Below, piece after piece: positions 1 through 7,339 of a stretch of 9,131 nucleotides of DNA. Source of the stretch: an uncultured Odoribacter sp. (GTDB lineage: Bacteria > Bacteroidota > Bacteroidia > Bacteroidales > Marinifilaceae). The translations under genes and the position numbers were made by a program. Under the pieces are notes generated by a model, which ran no database searches, was not told the DNA's origin, and saw only the letters and a list, made by a program, of their open reading frames with translations. The stretch covers positions 1 through 9,131 of the forward strand of contig CAJKZL010000094.1 of the NCBI GenBank assembly GCA_905204385.1, written 5' to 3'. Position 1 is the first letter of the stretch, and each line of letters starts with the position of its first letter.

Positions 1-2124
1 CACCGGGTCGCAGACACTTACTGGCTGCCCCCGCCGTTGCAGACCGGTGGGGGCCTCCGCCATTCGGTTTATCTGGAGGGGGGAGACGAACGGATTCGGT
101 ATGGGGTGGATTTATTGTATAATGACGTCAGGGGAGTGATGAAAGAATCCGACCGTAAAACCTTTACGGGTGGATTTACCCTTTCCTATCGTTATAAGAG
201 TTTGCTTTTCCGGAATCAATTCAATGTCACCCTTAACCGGGCGGACGATTCGCCCTATGGTTCTTTTGCCGAGTATACCCGTCTGAATCCCTATTGGACG
301 CCTTATGATGAAAACGGCGATTTGAAACAGGTTTTAGGAAAGACCGGAGGAGGAGGAATAGTGGAGGAAACCATCGGCAATCCCTTGTGGAATGCTCAGA
401 TTAATACCAAGAATTTCAGTAAGTATACGGAACTGATCAATAATTTTTATCTGGAATGGAACATCCTGGAGCAGTTGAAGGTGGTGGGACGTTTAGGGTT
501 GTCGAAAAAGCAGAACGTACGGGAAGATTTTTATCCCGCTTCGCATACCAAATTTGCGGATTACAAGGCGGATAAATTTTTTGAGAAAGGTTCGTATGAA
601 AAGACCAATGGAGAGAGTTCTTCCGTGCGTACCGATCTCCAGTTGAATTATTCGCTTTTAGCCGGACGTCATTCGTTTTTTGCCAATGCTGCTTTCAATA
701 TGCAGCAAAATTCTTCGGAACAGACCGGTTTTAAGGCCGAAGGTTTTCCAAATGACCGGATGGATTTTATAGCTTTTGCCAAACAATTTCCGGCTAACGG
801 CCGTCCTGCCGGAAGCGAGAGCATCAGCCGGGAGATCGGTTTTCTGGCAGCCTTCAACTATTCCTGGGACGATCGCTATCTGGCCGATTTTTCCTGGAGG
901 GCGACGGCTTCGTCGATGTTCGGCAAAGATAAGCGCTGGGGACAATTCTGGTCGGCAGGGATCGGATGGAATTTGCATCAGGAACATTTTCTGAGTGATG
1001 CCGAATGGCTCAGGCAGTTGAAATTGCGGGCTTCCACCGGGTATACCGGTTCACAGAATTTCAATTCTTATCAGGCGTTGGCTACTTTCACCTATTATCA
1101 GGCTCAGGCCTATGACAATTGGGTCGGATCGTATCTTCTGGGACTTCCGAACGATGAATTGAAGTGGCAGAAAACCCGGGAATACAATGTGGGTATGGAT
1201 TTGAAACTATGGAGTCGCTTTTCTGCGCGTTTGGACTATTATGTCCAGAATACCGAAGATCAGTTGCTTGATTTTACTATCCCGCCTTCCATGGGGTTCA
1301 CCAGCTATAAAGAAAATCTGGGAAGTACGCAGAATAAGGGCATCGAGTTAAAGCTCAACGCCAGGATTTGGTCGGACGTCGCCAAGGACCGTTATATGAA
1401 TTTGTTTTTTTCGATAGCTAAGAATGAGAATAAGATCAAGAAAATTTCCAATGCTTTAAAAAGCTATAACGATTCTCAGGATGAGGAATTGAGTTCGGGC
1501 GATTCTAACAAGCCGGTGTTGCATTATGTGGAAGGGCAATCGGTCAGTGCCATCTGGGCAGTGCGCTCACTCGGCATCGATCCGGCTTCGGGCGAAGAAA
1601 TGTGGCTGACGAAAGACGGGGAGATTACTTCGGAATGGAGAGCTGAGGATCAGGTGGTTTGTGGGGATGCTATGCCTAAATGCACCGGGACTTTCGGACT
1701 GAACCTGGATTATAAGGGGATCTTCCTGAATATGACTTTTTATTACCAGTTCGGTGGACAGATCTACAATCAAACTCTGGTAGACCGGGTTGAAAATGCA
1801 GATATTTCGATGAATGTCGACAGGCGGATTTACGATGCCGTCTGGAAAAATCCGGACGACCGGGTAGCTTTTAGCTTTAATCCTTATGGCAACACTCAGC
1901 CTACATCGCGTTTTGTACAGGATTTGAATGAATTGCGGTTGTCGACGTTCAATATAGGCTATGACTTCAGGCATTGTGCTTTCCTTAGCAGGATCGGTCT
2001 GGAGCGGTTGAAGGCCAGTTTTTATATGAACGACGTTTTCCGAGCATCGACAGTGAAAATTGAAAGGGGATTGGAGTATCCGTTTGCGCGGACCTATTCT
2101 TTTTCGTTGCAGGTGACTTTGTAA
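1..2124 (+). CDS. SusC-family TonB-dependent outer-membrane transporter, C-terminal part (5' truncated by window)
   Basis: This is the barrel part of a SusC/RagA-type TonB-linked transporter, which imports large ligands across the outer membrane together with a SusD lipoprotein lid. The frame is open from base 1, so the start lies upstream. About 707 residues are visible against roughly 1000-1150 for the family; the signal peptide, the carboxypeptidase-like domain and most of the plug are missing. Alternating aromatic beta-strands run throughout. SusC-typical segments include YRYKSLLFRNQ near the start, GFTSYKENLGSTQNKGIEL (about 1297-1350), a WAVRSLGIDPASGEE turn (about 1555-1600), QVVCGDAMPK (about 1651-1680), and GGQIYNQTLVDRVENADI near 1753-1810. 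The protein ends ...SLQVTL; a terminal Leu replaces the usual aromatic residue. A SusD gene follows 53 bases downstream, as is normal for the pair. Family assignment is firm. The substrate cannot be read from sequence. Confidence 0.95.
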   Translation, partial: HRVADTYWLPPPLQTGGGLRHSVYLEGGDERIRYGVDLLYNDVRGVMKESDRKTFTGGFTLSYRYKSLLFRNQFNVTLNRADDSPYGSFAEYTRLNPYWTPYDENGDLKQVLGKTGGGGIVEETIGNPLWNAQINTKNFSKYTELINNFYLEWNILEQLKVVGRLGLSKKQNVREDFYPASHTKFADYKADKFFEKGSYEKTNGESSSVRTDLQLNYSLLAGRHSFFANAAFNMQQNSSEQTGFKAEGFPNDRMDFIAFAKQFPANGRPAGSESISREIGFLAAFNYSWDDRYLADFSWRATASSMFGKDKRWGQFWSAGIGWNLHQEHFLSDAEWLRQLKLRASTGYTGSQNFNSYQALATFTYYQAQAYDNWVGSYLLGLPNDELKWQKTREYNVGMDLKLWSRFSARLDYYVQNTEDQLLDFTIPPSMGFTSYKENLGSTQNKGIELKLNARIWSDVAKDRYMNLFFSIAKNENKIKKISNALKSYNDSQDEELSSGDSNKPVLHYVEGQSVSAIWAVRSLGIDPASGEEMWLTKDGEITSEWRAEDQVVCGDAMPKCTGTFGLNLDYKGIFLNMTFYYQFGGQIYNQTLVDRVENADISMNVDRRIYDAVWKNPDDRVAFSFNPYGNTQPTSRFVQDLNELRLSTFNIGYDFRHCAFLSRIGLERLKASFYMNDVFRASTVKIERGLEYPFARTYSFSLQVTL

Positions 2125-2131
2125 ATTTTGG

Positions 2132-2145
2132 ATTCTGTTCAGAAT
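2132..2145 (+). promoter_or_regulatory. small inverted repeat in the susC-susD gap
   Basis: The 53-base gap between the transporter stop and the SusD start holds a perfect 6-base inverted repeat, ATTCTG then TT then CAGAAT. It could fold as a 5-base-pair stem with a GTTC tetraloop. No T-run follows and the arms are AT-rich, so it does not look like an intrinsic terminator. A weak role in setting the transporter-to-lid expression ratio or as an RNA processing site is possible, but such a short repeat can arise by chance. Confidence 0.2.
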
Positions 2146-2177
2146 TGAGTTAAATAGTGACTAAGAAAATGATAATC

Positions 2178-3623
2178 ATGATGAATACGATACGAAAAAT
2201 AAGAAATGCTTGCGGGCTGCTGTTTCTGTTATGGATGTGCAGCGCCTGTGAAGATTGGTTGTCGGTAAGCCCTAAATCGGAGGTTAAATATGACGACCTT
2301 TTCGAGACCCGGAATGGTTTTAAGGACCAACTGACCGGTATCTATACCGCCTTGTGTGCCCCCGAAACCTATGGGTTGAATGTGACGGGAGGGGCGATGG
2401 ACGCCGTCGGGCAACAATATTATATGGGATATTATCAGACGGGAGGAAAATATTATGCAATCAGTCGTTTCGAATACGAAGATGCTCAGAGCAAAGCGGT
2501 ATTCAGCGAAATATGGGAGAAGATGTACAATGCGATTGCCAACATCAATATTCTGTTGAAAGCTTTGGAAGAGCATGCGGGAGTGTTGCCCGTGCAGGCC
2601 GAACGCATTTATAAAGGCGAGGCTCTGGGATTGCGGGCTTTCCTGCATTTCGATTTGCTGCGCATGTTCGGGAATAGTTGGACGGCCGGTGCGGCACAGC
2701 CCGCCATTCCCTATGTCAAGTCGATTTCGAAGGAAGTGACGCCTTTATCGACGGTCAGCGAAACCATCGGTTTTATTCTGGGAGATTTGGAGGAAGCTGC
2801 CGGTTTGTTGGCGGAAGATCCGCTACTGACCGGAGAATCTACGGACGAATGGCTGGGAACCCGGAATTTCCGGTTTAATTATTATGCCGTGAAAGCGTTG
2901 TCCGCCCGGGTATATTTATACAAGAACGACCGGGAGAATGCTTTGCGCAATGCGGTGGAAGTGATCGGGTCGGAAAAGTTCCCCTGGGTGAAGCGTGAGC
3001 AGGTCACCGCCAGCAAACGGGAAAACCGGGACGGTTTGTTTGTGACGGAATGTGTTTTTATGCTCAATAACACTTTATTGGATGATATTACCGATGAGTA
3101 TCTGCGCTGGGAGGAGGCTCCGAGTTATAAAAACCTTCTGGTGATGGACGAGGATGTATTGAATGGTATTTTTGAACAAAGCATTTATGGCACTTTGGAC
3201 TGGAGGCGTACCTATTATTATGAGGAGCATGACGATGATTACTTCTCTACCCGTTTGTGGCAGTTTAATAATATGCCTGAGGAATATAAGAACCGCCAGC
3301 CCTTGATGCGGGTCAGTGAAATGTATCTGATTGCTGCCGAATGTTCGGCAAATCCCAGGGAAGCCGTGGGCTATTTCAATACATTCCGGCAACATAGGGG
3401 ATTCTCGGAAGATAACGATTTGCCGGAGACGACCGCTGCCGGAGCTTTAAAGACGGAAATTCAGAAAGAATACCGGAAAGAATTTATCGGCGAAGGACAG
3501 TATTTCTTTTATTGCAAAAGGAACGATCTGGACAACCTGCCCGATACCCGGGTGCCTTTTACCCGGGCAGCGTACGTCTTTCCGCTTCCCGATAGAGAGA
3601 TCGAATATGGTGACAGAAATTAA
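2178..3623 (+). CDS. SusD/RagB-family substrate-binding outer-membrane lipoprotein
   Basis: This is the surface lipoprotein that caps the SusC barrel and captures the ligand. From the chosen ATG the protein has 481 residues, normal for the family. A signal peptide with a Trp/Leu-rich core (GLLFLLWMCSA) ends at Cys24, followed by E-D-W. The N-terminal SusD-like helical region carries YDDLFETRNGF and GIYTALC, then NINILLKALEE and GEALGLRAFLHFDLLRMFG (about residues 120-165), the usual TPR-like helices. The C-terminal SusD domain contains MRVSEMYLIAAEC, an AVGYFNTFRQHRG helix and a KEYRKEFIGEGQYFFYCKR segment. It closes with YVFPLPDREIEYGDRN, the typical SusD ending. In-frame starts also exist at 2157 (GTG), 2169 and 2181. 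The ATG-ATG pair at 2178/2181 gives the best signal peptide length. It is the second gene of the operon and its binding specificity is unknown. Confidence 0.95.
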   Translation: MMNTIRKIRNACGLLFLLWMCSACEDWLSVSPKSEVKYDDLFETRNGFKDQLTGIYTALCAPETYGLNVTGGAMDAVGQQYYMGYYQTGGKYYAISRFEYEDAQSKAVFSEIWEKMYNAIANINILLKALEEHAGVLPVQAERIYKGEALGLRAFLHFDLLRMFGNSWTAGAAQPAIPYVKSISKEVTPLSTVSETIGFILGDLEEAAGLLAEDPLLTGESTDEWLGTRNFRFNYYAVKALSARVYLYKNDRENALRNAVEVIGSEKFPWVKREQVTASKRENRDGLFVTECVFMLNNTLLDDITDEYLRWEEAPSYKNLLVMDEDVLNGIFEQSIYGTLDWRRTYYYEEHDDDYFSTRLWQFNNMPEEYKNRQPLMRVSEMYLIAAECSANPREAVGYFNTFRQHRGFSEDNDLPETTAAGALKTEIQKEYRKEFIGEGQYFFYCKRNDLDNLPDTRVPFTRAAYVFPLPDREIEYGDRN

Positions 3624-3636
3624 TAAAACAAGAAGT

Positions 3637-4329
3637 ATGAAATCAGGTATAATAAACAGCATAGGAGTCCTTTTATTTGTCGGCAGCCTTCTGATGGGTT
3701 GTGAAAAGGATTACCAGGTATACGATGCGGATTTGGAAGCCATTCGCTTTTCTACTCCGACGGACAGTATGGTTTACTCGTTTGCGCTGATGCCCGGAGT
3801 GGAAACCGATACGGTTGAGATTCCTCTTCAGATTTTGGGATTCACCGCGGCTGCCGACCGGGTGGCCGAGGTAGTTGTGGTGTCCGAAAAAACTACGGCG
3901 ACGGTGGAGCGCCATTATCAACTGTTGCCTTGTGTGATTCCGGCCGGAGAAATCGAGGGCACGCAAAAGGTTGTGGTGCATCGGACCGACGATTTAGAAT
4001 CGGGGGAGGTTTGTGTCGCTTTACGGATCGGTGAATCTGCCGATTTTATCCCCGGGCCTGTCAATGATCGGTTTTTTCGGTTGATTATCACCGACCACCT
4101 GACCTTACCGGACGGTTGGAGGAGGGAGTTCGGGGACTATAGTATCGTCAAGCATCGTTTTATCATAGAAATTACAGGAAAGGGTACGAATTATAATGAG
4201 TGGAAAAGGGCTGAACTCTTATATAATATGGGATTGCTTTGGGATGCACTTTACGAGTATAATAATGCACATCCCGGTCAGCCTTTGCGGGATGAAAACG
4301 GTATACCGATCACTTTCCCGGAAGCCTGA
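3637..4329 (+). CDS. DUF4843-family lipoprotein
   Basis: This is a small Bacteroidota lipoprotein of 230 residues, best matched from memory to the DUF4843 family, which commonly sits directly downstream of SusC/SusD pairs. The signal peptide MKSGIINSIGVLLFVGSLLMG is followed by the lipid-accepting Cys22 and EKDYQVYD. The body is a beta-rich fold with family-like segments: YDADLEAIRFSTPTDSMVYS, then ETDTVEIPLQILGF, then EKTTATVERHYQLL and VVVHRTDDLESGEVCVALRI. It ends with a short helical stretch after WKRAELLYNMG. An in-frame ATG at 3607 overlaps the end of the SusD gene. I prefer 3637 because the signal peptide then starts with MK and lies 13 bases after the SusD stop. The molecular role of the family is not established; position implies an accessory part of the import complex, probably at the outer membrane. 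Confidence 0.85.
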   Translation: MKSGIINSIGVLLFVGSLLMGCEKDYQVYDADLEAIRFSTPTDSMVYSFALMPGVETDTVEIPLQILGFTAAADRVAEVVVVSEKTTATVERHYQLLPCVIPAGEIEGTQKVVVHRTDDLESGEVCVALRIGESADFIPGPVNDRFFRLIITDHLTLPDGWRREFGDYSIVKHRFIIEITGKGTNYNEWKRAELLYNMGLLWDALYEYNNAHPGQPLRDENGIPITFPEA

Positions 4330-4358
4330 TTCGTGTTTAAAATTTAAATTGGTAGGTT

Positions 4359-5864
4359 ATGAAAAAAACAATAATGAAATTGATGTTCATCATGCTGCTT
4401 TATGTTTGCATGACAGCTTGTTATGAGGATAAAGGAAATTATGACTATACTCCTTTGCCTGATGTGAAAATGGAAAATCTGAAGGAAAGTTATACCGTCA
4501 CTCAATTCGATACCCTGAATATTACGCCGGAAGTTTCCTTGCCGGAAGGAAATTACGAATATTCGTGGAGGATTTGGATCAATCAGGTGAATGGTTCGGA
4601 GTCGATAACGATCTCCCATGAAAAGAATTTGGCCTATGAAGTTCTGGAAAGTCCCGGTAATTATGTGATGGTTTATACGATTACGAACAAGGATACTCAG
4701 GTGAGTACGTATAAGACTATGCAGCTTATCATACAGGGATTGATTACGGAGGGGTGGCTGGTGTTGCATGAAAAGGAGGGCAAAACGGATTTCGATTTGC
4801 TGATGAGCCCTTATTTCTCCCGGCGGGTGACGAAAGATATCGAACTCCGCAATTTGTACGAAAGCATAAATGGAGAACCGCTTCCGGGAGGAAGGGGAGT
4901 ATCCATTGCCAACTATAATGCCGGCAGCCGCCAATATGTTTACGTGTTGACGGAAAATGCCGGGGTCCGCTTGTCGGCTGTCACGATGCAAAAGATGTAC
5001 GACTTATCGTCCCTGATGGTAGACGGCCGGCCGTTGAAGCCTCAGAGTTTCTCTTGGCTTCCGTGGGGAAATATGACCTATCTGGCCGAAATGCTGGTTT
5101 CCGACGGACGTTTTTATATGGCGCAGTTTGGGGATAATCTTTTTGCCGAACCCGTTTTTAAGGATGGAGGGACGTATAAGGCATCTCCTTATCTGGGCTG
5201 GTGGTTGGAGTGGACTTTGCGGGCTGTTTTGTACGATGAGTTGCACGGACGTTTCCTGAGAGTGGCGAACAATGTTCTGACTTTCATGGAGTTTCCGCCT
5301 GCTCCCGGCGCTTTATTCGATCTTAACCGGATGAACGGGCATTTGGTGTATATGGAGGACGGGTTTAATAAATACGAATATGCTGTAATCCAGGATTGGA
5401 CTACCGGAAAACGTACCTTGTATGTCATTAATTTCCTGACCGAAGATAATCAATATGCCGTTGCTTTGTATAATACCGACGGCTGCCCGGAGTTCGGCAC
5501 TGCGAATTGTTTTGCCGTCGGCAGCCGGGGGAATGTATTTTATTATGCTACCGAAGATAAGGTGTACCAATATGATTATAGTGGCAGCAACACTGCAAGC
5601 GTCGTATTGGAAGCATCACCGGGTGAAAAAATCACCTGCATGGAACTTATGAAGCCCAATGAGGATTATTATGTAACCAGTCAGCCTTATGACAATAAAG
5701 TGCTGGTGATCGCCACTCACAATGAAACCACCGGAGAAGGAAAAATTTATATGTATTACCTCAACGAAGCCAACGGTGCTTTGGATAAATCTTCCCAAAA
5801 GGTGTATGCTGGTTTCGGAGAGATCATCGATATCGAATACAATTACTACAAGTATGGTTCCTGA
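4359..5864 (+). CDS. PKD-like family lipoprotein with beta-propeller-like C-terminal part
   Basis: This is a 501-residue lipoprotein of the type annotated as PKD-like family protein, recurrent in SusC/SusD/DUF4843 operons. The signal peptide MKKTIMKLMFIMLLYVCMTA ends before Cys21, followed by YEDKGNYDY, an N-terminus very typical of this family. Residues about 30-130 form an Ig/PKD-like beta-sandwich (TPEVSLPEGNYEYSWRIW, then GNYVMVYTITNKDTQVSTYKTMQ). From about residue 130 (GLITEGWLVLHEKEGKTDF) the protein changes to repeated short beta-strand blocks such as VYVLTENAGVRL, FYMAQFGDNLF and NVFYYATEDKVYQYD, consistent with a beta-propeller, and it ends IIDIEYNYYKYGS. No catalytic motif is visible. 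The start lies 29 bases after the DUF4843 stop, and the 3' end overlaps the next gene by 11 bases. A binding or scaffold role beside the SusCD complex is inferred from position. Confidence 0.85.
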   Translation: MKKTIMKLMFIMLLYVCMTACYEDKGNYDYTPLPDVKMENLKESYTVTQFDTLNITPEVSLPEGNYEYSWRIWINQVNGSESITISHEKNLAYEVLESPGNYVMVYTITNKDTQVSTYKTMQLIIQGLITEGWLVLHEKEGKTDFDLLMSPYFSRRVTKDIELRNLYESINGEPLPGGRGVSIANYNAGSRQYVYVLTENAGVRLSAVTMQKMYDLSSLMVDGRPLKPQSFSWLPWGNMTYLAEMLVSDGRFYMAQFGDNLFAEPVFKDGGTYKASPYLGWWLEWTLRAVLYDELHGRFLRVANNVLTFMEFPPAPGALFDLNRMNGHLVYMEDGFNKYEYAVIQDWTTGKRTLYVINFLTEDNQYAVALYNTDGCPEFGTANCFAVGSRGNVFYYATEDKVYQYDYSGSNTASVVLEASPGEKITCMELMKPNEDYYVTSQPYDNKVLVIATHNETTGEGKIYMYYLNEANGALDKSSQKVYAGFGEIIDIEYNYYKYGS

Positions 5865-7197
5865 CAAAGTAGTATGGTGTTATCTTTTCCTGCTGGCAGC
5901 GTTTTCCTGCCGGCAGGACTTACCGCCCACGGTGCGGGTGGTGCAGGATGAATCGAAGGCAGGGACGAAGGTGAAGCTGGTTCTTAGCGACACGGTCTAC
6001 GAGGCGGTGGCCGATTCTACGGGTTCGGCCCTGTTTCGCCCCGACCGGGGATTCAGGACAGGTTATGCCGATTTATTTTATGAAAGGGGAATTATAACAA
6101 TATATCTGGAAGAGAATAAGAGTTTGGAAATTAAGCGGGATAAATCCGGTGAGTGGCAGTTTTGCGGAGAATGTGGAGCTATCAATCGTTATCTCAACAG
6201 TGAAAGGGTGAGATGCTTCCAGATCGATTGCAAGCCGGAAGAAGCCCGTTTTCTGGAAGACGTAAGGCGAAGTCTGAGGGGCTGGCAGGCTCATCTGGAC
6301 TCGCTGGGGTTGGAGGAAGCTTTTGTACAGATGGAAAAGAAACGGTTGCAATGGGTGGTAGCGAATCGTCTTGTCCTTTATCCCTTTGCTCATGCCCGTA
6401 TTTCGGGCCGAACGGATTATGTCCCCTCGGAAAAATTTTATCGGCAGGTGGAACAGGTGTTCCGGGAAGAGGATAGCCTGTGTTTTCTGTATGAATACAG
6501 GGTGGCCTTCAAAAACCTGGTTAAGTTGATGGGAAACAAGGGTCTGGATAATAAAGATCCCTTGTCTTCGTTAAAGGGACAATTGCATTATATTGCGGAT
6601 TGCCTTCACGGGCCATGCCTGACTGCTTTCCTGGTGGATGAATCGATGTCGGAATATGTCGCCGGTCACGGCGTGGATGGTTTGGAGCCTTTGTTGCCTT
6701 TTTATATGCAAAAAGTGACCGATCCGGACCGGATAAACCGCTTTGAAAATTTATATCGTCGCTGGTTGCCTTTGGCGCGGGGAAAACCTTCGCCTGAATT
6801 TTCCTATAAGGATATCTCAGGGCAGGTGGTAGGTCTGAGGGACCTCCGGGGAAAATATGTCTATATCGACTTATGGGCGACGTGGTGTTATTTTTGTTGC
6901 AAGGAAATTCCCGATTTAAAGAAATTGGAGGCCCGCCTGCATCGGCGGAATATCTGTTTTGTCAGTATTTCTGTGGATAAAGACCGGACTGCCTGGGAGA
7001 AAAAAGTCAAAGCGGATCGTCTGGGAGGAATACAATTGATAGCCGGTGAGGATCGTTCTTTCCGGAATGCCTACCTGGTCGAAGGTATACCCCGTTTTAT
7101 CCTGCTGGACCCTGAAGGGAAGATCGTCGATGCCAATATGTCCCGTCCTTCCGACCCGGAAACCTTCCGTTTTCTGAATAGCCTTCCGGGTTTATGA
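5854..7197 (+). CDS. TlpA-like thioredoxin-fold lipoprotein (thiol-disulfide oxidoreductase)
   Basis: This is a membrane-anchored periplasmic thioredoxin-like protein of 447 residues. Its signal peptide MVPDKVVWCYLFLLAAFS precedes lipobox Cys19 and RQD. The N-terminal part (about 25-110) is a beta-rich DUF4369-like domain (VKLVLSDTVYEAVADSTGSA, then YLEENKSLEIKRD). A long helical middle covers about 110-300. The AhpC/TSA-thioredoxin domain starts near 312 (GKPSPEFSYKDISGQ) and holds WATWCYFCC, with Cys345 and Cys348 as the CxxC pair and an extra adjacent Cys349. VEGIPRFILLD supplies the cis-proline loop. An in-frame ATG exists at 5722, deep inside the preceding gene. The ATG at 5854 is chosen because the lipoprotein signal begins there; it overlaps the PKD-like gene by 11 bases, suggesting translational coupling. 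The protein probably reduces or rearranges disulfides of imported ligands or of operon partners. The specific partner is unknown. Confidence 0.9.
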   Translation: MVPDKVVWCYLFLLAAFSCRQDLPPTVRVVQDESKAGTKVKLVLSDTVYEAVADSTGSALFRPDRGFRTGYADLFYERGIITIYLEENKSLEIKRDKSGEWQFCGECGAINRYLNSERVRCFQIDCKPEEARFLEDVRRSLRGWQAHLDSLGLEEAFVQMEKKRLQWVVANRLVLYPFAHARISGRTDYVPSEKFYRQVEQVFREEDSLCFLYEYRVAFKNLVKLMGNKGLDNKDPLSSLKGQLHYIADCLHGPCLTAFLVDESMSEYVAGHGVDGLEPLLPFYMQKVTDPDRINRFENLYRRWLPLARGKPSPEFSYKDISGQVVGLRDLRGKYVYIDLWATWCYFCCKEIPDLKKLEARLHRRNICFVSISVDKDRTAWEKKVKADRLGGIQLIAGEDRSFRNAYLVEGIPRFILLDPEGKIVDANMSRPSDPETFRFLNSLPGL

Positions 7198-7199
7198 TG

Positions 7200-7337
7200 G
7201 ATAGTCACGATGCACGGAGTCGTCCGGAAATCCATATCCGCTACCCACATGGGTAGCACATCTTCCGCGTCGGCACCGTCTCATTTCCAGGAACCGGTGC
7301 CGCGGCGGGGGATGAATTCGTCGAAATCGTACTTCAT
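7200..7337 (-). pseudogene. 5' remnant of a MalY/PatB-type PLP-dependent aminotransferase / C-S lyase
   Basis: Reading from the ATG at 7337 gives MKYDFDEFIPRRGTGSWK, a TGA stop, then DGADAEDVLPMWVADMDF and RTTPCIV. This is the well-known N-terminus of MalY/PatB-like pyridoxal-phosphate enzymes (cystathionine beta-lyase type), in which a tryptophan normally stands where the TGA (7281-7283) lies. Homology fades at about 7205-7215, so only around 40 codons of a gene normally near 390 codons remain; the PLP-lysine region is gone. The gene therefore carries both a nonsense change and a loss of its 3' end. Its ATG lies 2 bases after the stop of the DUF3737 remnant, so the two once formed an operon. 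The truncation point faces the 3' end of the plus-strand TlpA-like gene. Confidence 0.8.
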
Positions 7338-7339
7338 AT

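Noticed and set aside
1567..1974. 135-codon open frame on the minus strand inside the SusC gene
   Set aside because: It is antisense to a clearly conserved SusC barrel region and its translation resembles no family.
4344..4991. 215-codon minus-strand open frame opposite the PKD-like gene
   Set aside because: It is a shadow of the PKD-like lipoprotein, which has a clear signal peptide and family motifs on the plus strand; the antisense product is unlike any known protein.
5722..5853. 44-codon upstream extension of the TlpA-like gene
   Set aside because: It would lie wholly within the PKD-like gene and would bury the lipoprotein signal peptide that starts at 5854.
7240..7257. Near-perfect palindrome GCTACCC-ACAT-GGGTAGC just after the TlpA-like gene, a possible terminator or operator
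   Set aside because: It coincides with the conserved LPMWVA codons of the PatB-like remnant and has no T-run on either side, so it is explained as coding sequence.
7271..7302. 8-base inverted repeat CGGCACCG / CGGTGCCG with a 16-base spacer
   Set aside because: Both arms lie in former coding sequence of the PatB-like remnant and no T-rich tract follows, so a bidirectional terminator is not supported.
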